Positions 25,073 to 33,958 of a DNA stretch of 37,450 bases are shown here, piece by piece. Source of the DNA: Methylobacter sp. (GTDB lineage: Bacteria > Pseudomonadota > Gammaproteobacteria > Methylococcales > Methylomonadaceae). Location of the stretch: NCBI RefSeq assembly GCF_004322395.1, contig NZ_SCTW01000006.1, forward strand, positions 1 through 37,450. Reading direction: 5' to 3'. A program made the translations under genes and the position numbers. Each line of letters begins with the position of its first letter. Position 1 is the stretch's first letter. A model generated the notes under the pieces. The model was given only the letters and a program-made list of their open reading frames with translations, was not told the origin of the DNA and made no database searches.

Positions 25073-25408
25073 CTATTGATTGGCAGCTTGTTTCAACACA
25101 TCAACCGCCCATTGATTCAAACTTTTTCCGGACGCAATAGCAGCTCGGGTAACTGCGGCGTGGTCCTCAGGCGGAATTCTCAAAACAAACTTTCCTGAAT
25201 AGGCTTTAAACGGCTCAACGCCGTCCTCCTGACAGGCATCCATAAATACCTTAAGCGAAATCGCTCCTTCGCGTCTTAAACCTTCTGCATCGGGGGCATA
25301 AAAATCAGCGCCTCCGTTAAGCCCGACAAATTCGCCGCGAAACAGATCAATATCCGAATCGTAAGTAATTACAGCTTTAACGCCGTTAATGGTCATTTGA
25401 TTAATCAT
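25073..25408 (-). CDS. hicB: HicB-family antitoxin
   Basis: 111 residues. The N-terminal part (about 1-65) has the partial RNase-H-like HicB fold pattern (AVITYDSDIDLFRGEFVGLN, then AISLKVFMDACQEDGV). The C-terminal part is a ribbon-helix-helix-like DNA-binding segment (KFVLRIPPEDHAAVTRAA, then GKSLNQWAVDVLKQAA). It should neutralise the HicA-type toxin encoded directly upstream and repress the shared promoter. Its ATG overlaps the toxin stop by four bases. The order toxin then antitoxin is the usual hicAB order. Confidence 0.88.
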   Translation of the reverse strand: MINQMTINGVKAVITYDSDIDLFRGEFVGLNGGADFYAPDAEGLRREGAISLKVFMDACQEDGVEPFKAYSGKFVLRIPPEDHAAVTRAAIASGKSLNQWAVDVLKQAANQ

Positions 25409-25659
25409 GGTTTTACCCCGTTGTCATTCAGCCAATCGCGCAAGCTGGCAACCGCGCCTTTATCGGTCATAGGTGAAGGATGCGGCCTATGAAAGACCCG
25501 CCGCTCTCCGAACAGCCGTATTAACACCCGTGAACCCTCGCGCTCTTCAATACGTGCACCTAATTCCAGCAATAAGGCCTCAACTTCAGACCAACGCACA
25601 TTGGCTGAAGCCGGTCTGGAAAAAATCAGCTCAAGGGTTTTAAGATGTTTCCGCCTCAT
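25405..25659 (-). CDS. hicA: HicA-family toxin variant
   Basis: 84 residues. Double-stranded-RNA-binding-like HicA fold: KTLELIFSRPASANVRWSEV, then LLLELGARIEEREGSRV, VFHRPHP and SLRDWLNDNGV. Classical HicA toxins have a catalytic His in a GSHH motif; here the position reads GSRV, and the only histidines are in FHRPHP and near the start. This variant is widely annotated as HicA, but its RNase activity is uncertain. It is coupled to hicB. A strong promoter lies so close that the -10 is one base before the ATG, so the true start or transcript start may differ. Confidence 0.8.
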   Translation of the reverse strand: MRRKHLKTLELIFSRPASANVRWSEVEALLLELGARIEEREGSRVLIRLFGERRVFHRPHPSPMTDKGAVASLRDWLNDNGVKP

Positions 25660-25660
25660 G

Positions 25661-25688
25661 ATTATATAGTATCATTATTTAGTATCAA
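25661..25688 (-). promoter_or_regulatory. hicAB promoter with direct-repeat operator
   Basis: On the minus strand TTGATA (25688-25683), a 16-bp spacer and TATAAT (25666-25661) form a near-consensus promoter. TGATACTA occurs twice on the minus strand, at 25687-25680 and 25674-25667, spaced 13 bp and lying over the -35 and spacer. This is a likely site for the HicB ribbon-helix-helix domain. The -10 ends one base before the hicA ATG. Confidence 0.6.
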
Positions 25689-25743
25689 AAAACTACCCGC
25701 ACGACACATTCGTTCAATTCTTCGTGTCTTAGTGACGCATTAA

Positions 25744-26349
25744 TCAATCCGCCTTAATTTTCCGAAACGTCAAATTAATCCGCGGCGTTTTCGGTTTTTT
25801 GGTTTTCGGCACCGAATGCATCCAGTGGTGCTGCAAGGTTCCTGCCATCACCAGCAAATCGCCGTGACCTAGAACTATATCCAGCTTGTCTTTGGTTTTT
25901 TTATGATGCAGTTTGAATAAGCGTTCGTCTCCCAAGCTCAATGACACAATCACCGGGTTTAGGCCCAGCTCTTTTTCATCATCGGAATGACAGCCCATTG
26001 AATCATTACCGTCACGGTATAAATTGGCCAATACGCTGTTAAAAACGCATTGGCATTGCTGCTCCACCTTCTCCCTGATGGCCTGTAAGGTCGAAGTCCA
26101 CGGCATCGGCTGGTGATTAACGCCCGAATAGCGATACCAGGCATCGGAATCGCCGTACCAGCACATCAGGCGGGGTACCTTAACCCATCGGCCATAGATA
26201 AAAATGGCCTCTTCCTGCCAGGCCAGATCGGCTTGCAGCTGCGCAAACAGCAAATCAGATTCCGGCAAATTGTAAAATTGTTTGATTAGATAAAGCTCAC
26301 CATCAAAAGGAATAAGGTTTGCCGCATCAAAAATTAATCGATGTTTCAA
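25744..26349 (-). CDS. AlkB-family Fe(II)/2-oxoglutarate dioxygenase
   Basis: Likely repairs alkylated DNA or RNA bases by oxidative demethylation. From TTG 26349 it has 201 residues with all metal and cosubstrate residues in place: H121-x-D123 (MGCHSDDE), H178 (HHWMHSV), R190 and R196 (RINLTFR). The YRYSG and WTSTLQAIR segments and the 12- and 6-residue spacings match the ALKBH2-like group. No ATG is available except far upstream at 26451, which lies deep inside the TonB-receptor gene. TTG 26349 overlaps that gene by only 23 bases and is preferred. It may be the last gene of the operon. Confidence 0.88.
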   Translation of the reverse strand: MKHRLIFDAANLIPFDGELYLIKQFYNLPESDLLFAQLQADLAWQEEAIFIYGRWVKVPRLMCWYGDSDAWYRYSGVNHQPMPWTSTLQAIREKVEQQCQCVFNSVLANLYRDGNDSMGCHSDDEKELGLNPVIVSLSLGDERLFKLHHKKTKDKLDIVLGHGDLLVMAGTLQHHWMHSVPKTKKPKTPRINLTFRKIKAD

Positions 26350-28462
26350 GATAAAAGCTTCTGCCCTGCATAGGAAAATTATCTCCAATTCTAACTGCCG
26401 CAGGCTCCGAATAATTTGTGTCAAACGCATTGCGTAAAGAAGCGGCAACATTCAGATGTCCGTAGAGTTTTTTGCCTCTTAGTGTGAAATCGACGGTTTG
26501 GTAGTCGACCAGCTTCCCATTATCCGGTATCGGATTTATCCTGCTACCTATCCAATTGAGCTGAGACTGTATTTGCCATTTCGGAATAAACTGCCAGGCA
26601 GCGGCAACATAAACCTGATGTTCGGGCACGCCGGTTACCCGACTTTTAGTTTCGTTGTTTCTTGCATATTGCCACGCATAGTTGCCCGATAAATTCCATT
26701 GCTCCTGCACTTGCCAGTTCCATTCCAGCTCGCTACCGTAGCCGTCTTGGTTGCCGTTATTCTGAAAAGTGGAAGAGGGCCTGCCTACATCAGGTACAAG
26801 CGTGATCAGTTCTTTTATCTGGTAAAAATACAGATTGGCCGCAGTTCTAAGCGCAGGAACCGGACGATAATCAATCGCCCACTCATAAGTATTGATCGTT
26901 TCCGGTTTTAAAGATTTGTTACCCAACTGCACAGGATTGTTTTGATTGCCTTGCTCTGTAAAATTAGGCGCCCTAAAGGCTTTACCATACAACAACTTAC
27001 TGGTCATCTGTGTATTAATGTCCCAAACTAGGGCCATACGCGGATTAACGGTGCCACCAAAATCAGAATAATCGTCATAACGCACACCCGCGGTTAATTG
27101 CCAATCATCGGCAAATCGCCACTCGTCCTGCACAACATAAGACCAAACTGAGCGATGCGTACTCGGCAAAAACACAAAAGGAGTACCGGTAACATTTGTT
27201 AATGAGCCGCCTATGACATTCATTCTCGGATCAACCACACCCGGCCCAAAATTGGTAAGCTGCTTCACGGTGATATCCTCATAGCGAAAACCTGCGCTTA
27301 CCAGTAGTTGATGATTGCGTAGCCCTCGATAGATCGAACTCAATTCAATCGAAGGAATGTTTTCAGTTTGATCGGAGTTACTGATAACTCCTTGAGGAAA
27401 TAGGATTAATGAACTTGGCGTTAGTAAATCAACATTGGAATCTGAGCCAATAGGTAATACTGAATTTTCTGGGAATGGTCTGAAATTAGCTAGTAATTCA
27501 TTATGCAGGTAACTGGTGTGCGCAATAAACTCCCAGTTCTCAAACCAGTCTTCTGTTGAAAAACGCACATCGCCAACATATTGTTCACCATTTATAACGC
27601 CTTTCGGATCCAAGGCGCCCGCAGCGCCTGCACGAAGACCATTCTCTCCACTAAATGCCCAGAAGCCAATATCCCAATGTTTGCGTTGTAAGTTCAGATG
27701 ACCATTAAAGTTTTCATATTGTGTATCCAAACTACCGGGAGCATGAGACGCATGAGTTCCAAGCGCATTATCCAATGCCGTTTGGCTATCAGATTTAACC
27801 ACGCGGCCACTATCACCGCCGCTATGCTGATATTGCAAACTGGTCGCAATATCCCAACCCGCCCACGTTGTACCGTGCTGCCCCCATCCACTCTGACTAT
27901 CATGATCACCAACCCTGCCGCCGACAGTAGTGCCATCGATGTCCTTGGCTTTTTTGGTGATGATATTGATAACGCCGGCAAAAGCATCGGCGCCATAAAG
28001 CGCCGAGCCCGGTCCGCGTATCACTTCTACTTGTTGAATCGCTTCAATTGGCAGCTCCAAGCCGATCATTAGCGTACCGCGATAAGCCGAGGTAACCCGG
28101 GTACCGTTTAACAATATCAGGATCTGCGAATTTGACGCATTTTGTATACCGCGCATGCTGTAGTTATAATCACCGGTCAGTGCTTGAATACTGGCATGAA
28201 CGCCTGGGACTGTTTCCAGCACCTCGTGCAGCTCGGTTGCACCCATGGATTTGATTTGCTCAGCAGTAATAACACTGGTCACGGCAGCTGATTGGGAAAC
28301 CAGCATTGGCGTACCCGTCGCGATAGTAACCGGCGTTGCTGCCAATTCAGCCGGCGACATGGCGAAAAAATCATCCATTTTTTCTGATGCCGCCCTAGCG
28401 GAATCACTGCAATAAAGCATCAACGCTAAACAGTTAACGATGAGTGCAGCTTCGACTCTCAT
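26327..28462 (-). CDS. TonB-dependent outer-membrane receptor
   Basis: 711 residues. Signal peptide (about 1-24, cleavage near ARA). The plug domain (about 45-175) has VTSVITAEQIKSMGATELHE, then LETVPGVH, YSMRGIQNASNSQILILLNG, VEVIRGPGSALYGADAFAGV and INIITKKA. A 22-strand-type barrel follows and ends in RSFYLETSINF with a terminal Phe. LYGKAFRAPNFTEQG and KPETINTYEWAIDYRP are typical. Its ATG overlaps the stop of the GGDEF/EAL gene (ATGA). The substrate is unknown. Association with yfiR-like and diguanylate-cyclase genes suggests that it links ligand uptake or periplasmic state to c-di-GMP signalling. Confidence 0.93.
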   Translation of the reverse strand: MRVEAALIVNCLALMLYCSDSARAASEKMDDFFAMSPAELAATPVTIATGTPMLVSQSAAVTSVITAEQIKSMGATELHEVLETVPGVHASIQALTGDYNYSMRGIQNASNSQILILLNGTRVTSAYRGTLMIGLELPIEAIQQVEVIRGPGSALYGADAFAGVINIITKKAKDIDGTTVGGRVGDHDSQSGWGQHGTTWAGWDIATSLQYQHSGGDSGRVVKSDSQTALDNALGTHASHAPGSLDTQYENFNGHLNLQRKHWDIGFWAFSGENGLRAGAAGALDPKGVINGEQYVGDVRFSTEDWFENWEFIAHTSYLHNELLANFRPFPENSVLPIGSDSNVDLLTPSSLILFPQGVISNSDQTENIPSIELSSIYRGLRNHQLLVSAGFRYEDITVKQLTNFGPGVVDPRMNVIGGSLTNVTGTPFVFLPSTHRSVWSYVVQDEWRFADDWQLTAGVRYDDYSDFGGTVNPRMALVWDINTQMTSKLLYGKAFRAPNFTEQGNQNNPVQLGNKSLKPETINTYEWAIDYRPVPALRTAANLYFYQIKELITLVPDVGRPSSTFQNNGNQDGYGSELEWNWQVQEQWNLSGNYAWQYARNNETKSRVTGVPEHQVYVAAAWQFIPKWQIQSQLNWIGSRINPIPDNGKLVDYQTVDFTLRGKKLYGHLNVAASLRNAFDTNYSEPAAVRIGDNFPMQGRSFYLETSINF

Positions 28463-30861
28463 TTTGATGCCCCCGAATAAGGCTTTATAAGTTTGAGTTC
28501 ATCCAGAGGCACAGGTTTGCCGATTCCGTAGCCTTGCGCATAATCGACGCCCAGGACATAAAGCAAATTAAAGATTTGTTCGTTTTCGACGAATTCGGCA
28601 ATCGTTTTCTTGTCCATAACGTGACCGACTTCGTTAATTGATTTCACCATCGCAAGATCAACTTTATCATCAAGTATATCCTTAACAAACAACCCATCGA
28701 TTTTAAGAAAATCAACCGGCAGGTTCTTCAAATAGGCGAATGAAGATAAGCCGCTGCCAAAGTCATCCAGAGAAAAAAAACAGCCCCGCTCTTTCAATTG
28801 ATTAATAAACTTAGTTGCATTGGATAGATTAGCGATAGCTGCTGTTTCGGTGACCTCAAAACAGATTTTATGTGGAGGAAGCGCCCACTTGGAGAACTGC
28901 TCTGAAATAAACGCCAGCATGGTTTCATCGGACAGCGACAAGCCGGATAAATTAACTGAACACAATGATAGCTCATCCAGAAAACCCTGTTTCGTCGCTA
29001 TCCATTCAAACAAATGACTGATCACCCAACGATCCAGCAAAGATGCCAAGTTATAGCGTTCCGCCGCCGGTAAAAATGCACCGGGCGGAATAATCTGCCC
29101 ATTATTTTCCTGATAACGAACTAAAGTTTCAAAATGCATGCCTTCGTCATTATTAGCAATCGATACTATCGGCTGTCCGTACAGGCAGAATCGGTTTTGT
29201 TCCAGTCCCTGCTGAATTTTTTCTACCCATTGCATTTCTCCATGCCGTATAGCCAACTCTTCATCATCAGGCCGGAAAACATGCACCCGATTTCGGCCTT
29301 TATCTTTTGCCGCGTAACAGGCGGCGTCGGCCTCTTTAAGTAGATTAACGGCATTACCGCTGGAACCGTTTATAGCTGAAATACCAATACTTACACCAAT
29401 AGTAAAACTTCTATCTTCCCAGGCAAAACGAAAATCCCTGATCAAATCGCGTAAAGTCTCACAAACTCGAGACGCCTCGTTTAATGAACAATTGTTCATC
29501 AACACACCAAACTCATCACCCCCGAGACGCGCCACAAAATCATTCCGCCGTATATATTTTCTTAATAACTCACCCAACTGCCTAAGCAACTCATCACCTG
29601 CAAGATGCCCACACGTATCATTAACCACCTTAAATTGATCCAGGTCCAAATAGCACAAGGCATGTTCAGAGCCGTCCTCACAGGCTAGGGCAACTGTCTG
29701 CTTAATATGCCTATCGAGTTCGCTACGGTTCGCCAAGCCTGTCAAGGCATCATGACTGGCTTGATAAGCAATTTTTTCATTCAGCAAACGAGCTTCGGTA
29801 ATGTCTTCACCAACAAGCAACAAACTGCTTTGTTGATTTTCATTTTCGACCAATCTTGCTGTTGCCCTAACCCAAATGATCCTTCCATTATTACAGACCT
29901 GCCTGATTTCCTGTTTATACACCTGCAAAGGACGCGTCAGGCAACGCTCAAATAAGCTATGCATGCCAAGCAAATCATCTACATGAACAAAATCGGAAAT
30001 CGAACAACCTTGCAACTCTTCTACAGACAAATTAAGTTGTTTGGCGCCGGTACGGTTAACCGACAAAATACGACCATCAACATCCAAGTTAAACACCATT
30101 GTCGGATTGTCATCATAAAGGGCCAAATAACGATCTTTTGCCTGCGTCAAAGCCCGGTTTTGAATTTCAACGGTGCCAATTAAGCCATTAAAGGCATCTA
30201 CCAGAACACCCAGCTCATCATTATTAACTTTAACCGCTCGCAACGAATAATCTTTCGTATCGCTAATATTTTTAACCTTATCGACTAGTTTTTTTACCGG
30301 CGAGGAAATAAGCGTTAACAACGGTGCTGATAAAAAGAAACTCAATATCGATACTCCGGCCAACACCAGAAGTATAAGCCCGGAAAACTGAATTCTACGC
30401 CAATAGGCAAGAGTCAAATCGGCATGAATATAAACCGTACCGAGTTCTGCGCCATCTACAACAATCGGTTGAGTTATATGTAAATGATCATTTTCAAATC
30501 GGGTTATTTCAGACTTAATCGATACAGGACATATCCATGTTTTGTGATCTTTTTTCTGTAATTGTGCAAAAACAATATCCTGCGCATCATAAAGACACGC
30601 TAACTGCACGTCCGGCAAGTTATCGAATACGGACAAATTTTCGTTAGCTAAATCGCTATCTCCAAACATTAAGGCAGCAGTACTACGATTACCTACAATT
30701 CGGGCCACGGCTGATAGATCATCCCGGGTATTTTTCTGAAACTCTGAAATTTCAAGCACTATCAAAAGCAGACCGGCAAAGAGTAACGATGAAGCACTTG
30801 AAAACAATAGAATTAACAGCAGCTTGCGATTTATCGACAGATTACGAATAAACTTAATCAT
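28459..30861 (-). CDS. Membrane GGDEF-EAL c-di-GMP enzyme with CHASE8-like sensor and PAS
   Basis: 800 residues from ATG 30861, chosen over TTG 30879 because GAGGGAG lies six bases before it. The N-terminal transmembrane helix (about 13-37) is followed by a periplasmic CHASE8-like sensor, a second helix near 150-175, HAMP and PAS. The cyclase domain has intact GGDEF (447-451), and RRND five residues before it is an RxxD inhibitory site. The phosphodiesterase domain has E578 in FETLVRY in place of EAL, VNLSGLSL, FEVTETAAI, LDDFGSGLSS, LKIDG and YAQGYGIG, so catalytic residues look present. Both activities are plausible. The gene overlaps the yfiR-like gene by 8 bases. Confidence 0.93.
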   Translation of the reverse strand: MIKFIRNLSINRKLLLILLFSSASSLLFAGLLLIVLEISEFQKNTRDDLSAVARIVGNRSTAALMFGDSDLANENLSVFDNLPDVQLACLYDAQDIVFAQLQKKDHKTWICPVSIKSEITRFENDHLHITQPIVVDGAELGTVYIHADLTLAYWRRIQFSGLILLVLAGVSILSFFLSAPLLTLISSPVKKLVDKVKNISDTKDYSLRAVKVNNDELGVLVDAFNGLIGTVEIQNRALTQAKDRYLALYDDNPTMVFNLDVDGRILSVNRTGAKQLNLSVEELQGCSISDFVHVDDLLGMHSLFERCLTRPLQVYKQEIRQVCNNGRIIWVRATARLVENENQQSSLLLVGEDITEARLLNEKIAYQASHDALTGLANRSELDRHIKQTVALACEDGSEHALCYLDLDQFKVVNDTCGHLAGDELLRQLGELLRKYIRRNDFVARLGGDEFGVLMNNCSLNEASRVCETLRDLIRDFRFAWEDRSFTIGVSIGISAINGSSGNAVNLLKEADAACYAAKDKGRNRVHVFRPDDEELAIRHGEMQWVEKIQQGLEQNRFCLYGQPIVSIANNDEGMHFETLVRYQENNGQIIPPGAFLPAAERYNLASLLDRWVISHLFEWIATKQGFLDELSLCSVNLSGLSLSDETMLAFISEQFSKWALPPHKICFEVTETAAIANLSNATKFINQLKERGCFFSLDDFGSGLSSFAYLKNLPVDFLKIDGLFVKDILDDKVDLAMVKSINEVGHVMDKKTIAEFVENEQIFNLLYVLGVDYAQGYGIGKPVPLDELKLIKPYSGASK

Positions 30862-31390
30862 TGTTTTCTCCCTCAACAAGCTCAGCGACTTCCAATAATT
30901 TTGCGCTGATTTTTAAATCGCTCTGTTGCAGCATTTTCAAATTAATTTGTAACTTTATTTTGCCCTGTCTGTTAATAAAACCAATCATTCCACCCTGAGC
31001 TGCAAAATCTTTACTCTCACCAACAGTTAATGTTTTATCTTCGTCATGAATAACCAGCATACCTTTGAGCGAAAGGTTATCTTTAATTGAAGAACTGATA
31101 AAAAGAATATGGCAGCGCTGATCTTTATTGAAGTTATTAAATCTGAATAATTTAATAGGTCGTCCAAATGCCGATCGCTGTTCGATGGGATCGATTAAAT
31201 CGTTGAAAGGATCTTCGCCCATAATACAGAGATTAAAGGTCTCACTGTTATCCGCAGGCCAAGTAATAAATTTGGTGAAATTGTATAGGTAACCTGCTTT
31301 GACTTTATATTCGACATCATCAGCGATGGCATGCTGTGAAAATAACAAGACTATGCTAAAAAAAACGCCTGGTGCATTGATAAGCTTCAT
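30854..31390 (-). CDS. YfiR-family periplasmic regulator (DUF4154)
   Basis: 178 residues with a signal peptide cleaved after AIA (residue 23). The mature start VEYKVKAGYLYNFTKFITWP and later LCIMGEDPF, RCHILFIS and GMIGFINRQGKIKLQINL are typical of the YfiR/DUF4154 family. In Pseudomonas aeruginosa YfiR is a periplasmic repressor of the diguanylate cyclase YfiN. C55 and C93 are spaced like the structural disulfide pair of YfiR (C71-C110); a second pair is absent. It is the first gene of an operon with the GGDEF/EAL enzyme, a likely YfiN-like partner. Confidence 0.9.
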   Translation of the reverse strand: MKLINAPGVFFSIVLLFSQHAIADDVEYKVKAGYLYNFTKFITWPADNSETFNLCIMGEDPFNDLIDPIEQRSAFGRPIKLFRFNNFNKDQRCHILFISSSIKDNLSLKGMLVIHDEDKTLTVGESKDFAAQGGMIGFINRQGKIKLQINLKMLQQSDLKISAKLLEVAELVEGENND

Positions 31391-31482
31391 TTATTCTGGC
31401 GTATGGGTAATTATAAAATATACTGTATTTCTTGATGTGTTTATGTATTCTACCACTTTAATCCATCTAAACTTAGTTCATT

Positions 31483-31529
31483 AACTGATGTTACGCAAGG
31501 TGATGCGAGAATCCGATTCAAATAACGTC
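31483..31529. repeat. Dispersed intergenic repeat (short copy)
   Basis: AACTGATGTTACGCAAGG (31483-31500) and CCGATTCAAATAACGTC (31513-31529) match the ends of the longer copy at 13149-13253, with most of the interior missing. It lies in the 275-base gap 31391-31665 between the operon and the aminopeptidase gene. A GCGCTAGCGGCAC motif follows. Nothing else in the gap is recognised. Confidence 0.5.
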
Positions 31530-31665
31530 GCGCTAGCGGCACTTTAATAATAAAAATATTAGCGCCGTGATATTCAAGTCAGAATGTATATCTCTGAATG
31601 TAAAGGCCACAGCAGCTCTGTAAAAACAAAACTACCTGCCGATTTCTTGTTAAGCGCTTAGTTCA

Positions 31666-32976
31666 TTAACGTAAAGCAAAAAACCATTTCATTGCTCTTA
31701 TCATATAATCATGGTCTAACACCCCGGCACTTTCCCTAATGCTGTGCATTGCCCACATTGGATTGCCGACATCGACTGAGCGTATGCCCAGTTTTGCGGA
31801 AGTAATCGGCCCAATTGTGCTGCCGCAAGGCAGATCGCAGCGATGCGAATATTTCTGGTACGGCACTCCGGCCTGTTCGCACCAATCGGCAAACATCGCT
31901 GCCGAAACACTTTCCGAGCTGTAGCGGTGATTGGCATTGACTTTAATCACCGGGCCTTTGTTGACGATGACTTTATGGTCGGGATCGTATGCGTTAGGAA
32001 AGTTAGGTTGATAAGCATGCGCCATATCCGCGCTGATCATGAAACTTTTCGCCAGCGCTCTGGCATAATCCTCGCTGTCGGTTGCGGTCGCTAAAGCGAT
32101 GCGCTGGAGTACATCGGGCAGAAAGCTTCCTTCAGCGCCTTTATTGCTTTGACTGCCGATTTCTTCATGGTCGAATAATGCACAAACCCGCGTACTATCC
32201 GGCTGCAATTCAGAGTTATCAAGCAGCGCCTGTAATGCCGCATGGCACGAGGCCAGATTATCCAGCTGGCTGTTTGCATAAAATTCGCTTTCCGCTCCCC
32301 AGAAAGCCCCTTTCTGCGTGTCGTACACGGCCAGATCCCAGGATAAAATGTGTGTAGCGGCTATGCCGGTTTGCTGTTGCAGCAACGCCGAAAAATAAGT
32401 TTGCGGCAATTGTTTCTCAGCCAATGCCGATAAAATCAACGGCAACTCGGTCTGCTTTTGCAGCTTTAGGCCTTCTTCATTAACCGCCCTGTTCATGTGT
32501 ATTGCCAGATTAGGCAAACGCAGCAGCGGCTGATCAAATTTGACCAGGGCACCAACTATCTGGTCCTGATCGTTTTTATAAGCGATCCGCCCTGCAAGGC
32601 TTAAATCCCTGTCGGTAAAAGTCGCCAGTATCGGCCCACCGTAAACCTCAACGCCTAACCTTAACAAGCCGTCGGTATTGCTCGCGGCATTCGGTTTTAT
32701 TCTCAATCCGGGGGAGTCGGTATGCGCGCCGATAATTTTAAAGCCGGTTTCAGCCAGCGGCTTTTGCCCTTGTATAAACAAAACGATAGACGAATCGTCA
32801 CGCACTACGTAATAACGCCCGCCCGGCTTTAATGTCCACTTGGCCGTTTCGTCGAGACGCTCCCACGCGGGTGTTTGCGCCGCAAGCTGAACCTCGATAG
32901 TTTTTACGACATGCCAGGGACTAGGGCTGGCATCGATAAAATCCAGTAAGTTTTGAACTTGTTGTCTGACGCTCAT
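31666..32976 (-). CDS. apeB: M18 family aminopeptidase
   Basis: Zinc aminopeptidase that removes N-terminal, often acidic, residues. 436 residues. Recognisable segments are [41 protein letters not shown] with a metal-binding His and Asp, [33 protein letters not shown] with catalytic Glu, and [16 protein letters not shown], then [16 protein letters not shown] and [14 protein letters not shown] 32976 overlaps the stop of msrB by four bases, so the two are co-translated. Function is as usual for the family; I see no unusual feature. Confidence 0.95.
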   Translation of the reverse strand: MSVRQQVQNLLDFIDASPSPWHVVKTIEVQLAAQTPAWERLDETAKWTLKPGGRYYVVRDDSSIVLFIQGQKPLAETGFKIIGAHTDSPGLRIKPNAASNTDGLLRLGVEVYGGPILATFTDRDLSLAGRIAYKNDQDQIVGALVKFDQPLLRLPNLAIHMNRAVNEEGLKLQKQTELPLILSALAEKQLPQTYFSALLQQQTGIAATHILSWDLAVYDTQKGAFWGAESEFYANSQLDNLASCHAALQALLDNSELQPDSTRVCALFDHEEIGSQSNKGAEGSFLPDVLQRIALATATDSEDYARALAKSFMISADMAHAYQPNFPNAYDPDHKVIVNKGPVIKVNANHRYSSESVSAAMFADWCEQAGVPYQKYSHRCDLPCGSTIGPITSAKLGIRSVDVGNPMWAMHSIRESAGVLDHDYMIRAMKWFFALR

Positions 32977-33371
32977 GGTCTCTCTTTCAAGTCTAATGCT
33001 GCGGAATTAATGCAGTAGCGCAATCCTGTCGGTTGCGGGCCATCCTCAAATACATGGCCTAAATGCGCATTGCAGGATTTACAGGTTACTTCAACTCTGC
33101 GCATGCCGTGACTGACATCGACATGCTCAGCCACGCTGTTTTCGGACAGTACGTCCCAGAAGCTCGGCCAGCCGGAGCCTGAGTCATATTTAGTCGCCGA
33201 ATCAAACAACGGGTTGCCGCAGCAAATGCAATGATAAATACCGTCTTTTTTGCAATCGACGTATTTGCCGGTAAAAGGCGGTTCGGTGGCTTTCAGGCGG
33301 CAAATATTAAATTGCTCAGACGTTAATTTGTCTTGCCACTGTATATTTTCGTCGTGTTCTTTATTTGTCAT
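32973..33371 (-). CDS. msrB: Peptide-methionine (R)-S-oxide reductase
   Basis: Reduces methionine-R-sulfoxide in proteins. 132 residues. Zinc-binding CxxC pairs are visible as CICCG and CKSCN. Other signatures are [43 protein letters not shown] and the catalytic [11 protein letters not shown] cysteine. It is the first gene of a two-gene operon with the aminopeptidase. A start at 33371 ([16 protein letters not shown]) fits the family length. Confidence 0.96.
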   Translation of the reverse strand: MTNKEHDENIQWQDKLTSEQFNICRLKATEPPFTGKYVDCKKDGIYHCICCGNPLFDSATKYDSGSGWPSFWDVLSENSVAEHVDVSHGMRRVEVTCKSCNAHLGHVFEDGPQPTGLRYCINSAALDLKERP

Positions 33372-33477
33372 ATTTTTACCCCTATAACAAGCATTTACAA
33401 TGGCGCGTATTGTACGCGTTCAAAACTGCATAGCCAAAAGACTAACGATCACAATCGACATGAAAAAAAAACAACGA

Positions 33478-33506
33478 TTAGTTATGAATTTTGCCTATGA
33501 TACAAT
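33478..33506 (+). promoter_or_regulatory. Possible extended -10 promoter of oadGAB
   Basis: TGATACAAT (33498-33506) is an extended -10 (TGn plus TACAAT). A poor -35 candidate, TTAGTT, lies at 33478-33483 with a 17-bp spacer. It sits 35 bases before the oadG ATG. The surroundings are AT-rich and no operator is obvious. Confidence 0.35.
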
Positions 33507-33541
33507 TCAATGGTTAATGATTTTTAAATAAGTGATCAACC

Positions 33542-33775
33542 ATGACAGAACAAATGGCTAGCGGAATTGAATTAATGTTTGCCGGGATGGGTATAGTATT
33601 CTTGTTTTTGACCATGCTGGTAGTTGCAATCAACATCATGTCGGCACTGGTACAACGCTTTTTCCCGGAAATACCGATATCAAAAACAATCCCCGGCATT
33701 ACCACCGACATTGATAAAAGCGTTGTTGCAGCGATAACTGCCGCCGTGCACCAGTACCGCAAAAAACATAACTAA
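33542..33775 (+). CDS. oadG: Oxaloacetate decarboxylase gamma subunit
   Basis: 77-residue small membrane subunit of the sodium-pumping oxaloacetate decarboxylase. One transmembrane helix (about 8-32, LMFAGMGIVFLFLTMLVVAI) is followed by a polar tail, KSVVAAITAAVHQYRKKH. In the family this subunit assembles alpha with beta, and its C-terminus binds zinc and stimulates decarboxylation. Here only His73 and His76 are near the end. Gene order oadG-oadA-oadB matches Klebsiella. No strong Shine-Dalgarno sequence. Confidence 0.9.
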   Translation: MTEQMASGIELMFAGMGIVFLFLTMLVVAINIMSALVQRFFPEIPISKTIPGITTDIDKSVVAAITAAVHQYRKKHN

Positions 33776-33801
33776 CAGCCACAATGTTAATGATTAAATA
33801 C

Positions 33802-33907
33802 AATAGAACGCAGATGACACAGATAATTATGATTAAATAATGATCAGCGCTCATCGCATTTATCTGCGTCGCTTAGAGGCGCCTACTTTTGGCATCTGCG
33901 TTCTATT
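33802..33907. repeat. Palindromic AACGCAGAT-type repeat
   Basis: AATAGAACGCAGATG (33802-33816) and CATCTGCGTTCTATT (33893-33907) are perfect 15-base inverted ends. An inner inverted piece, ACACAGATAA / TTATCTGCGT, lies between them. Sequences of this type (AACGCAGAT...ATCTGCGTT) are common extragenic repeats. It separates oadG from oadA within the operon. Confidence 0.7.
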
Positions 33908-33958
33908 TTTCTAACTGCTGAGTAATTACAAATTAATGTTTCAGGAGAAACAACAAGC

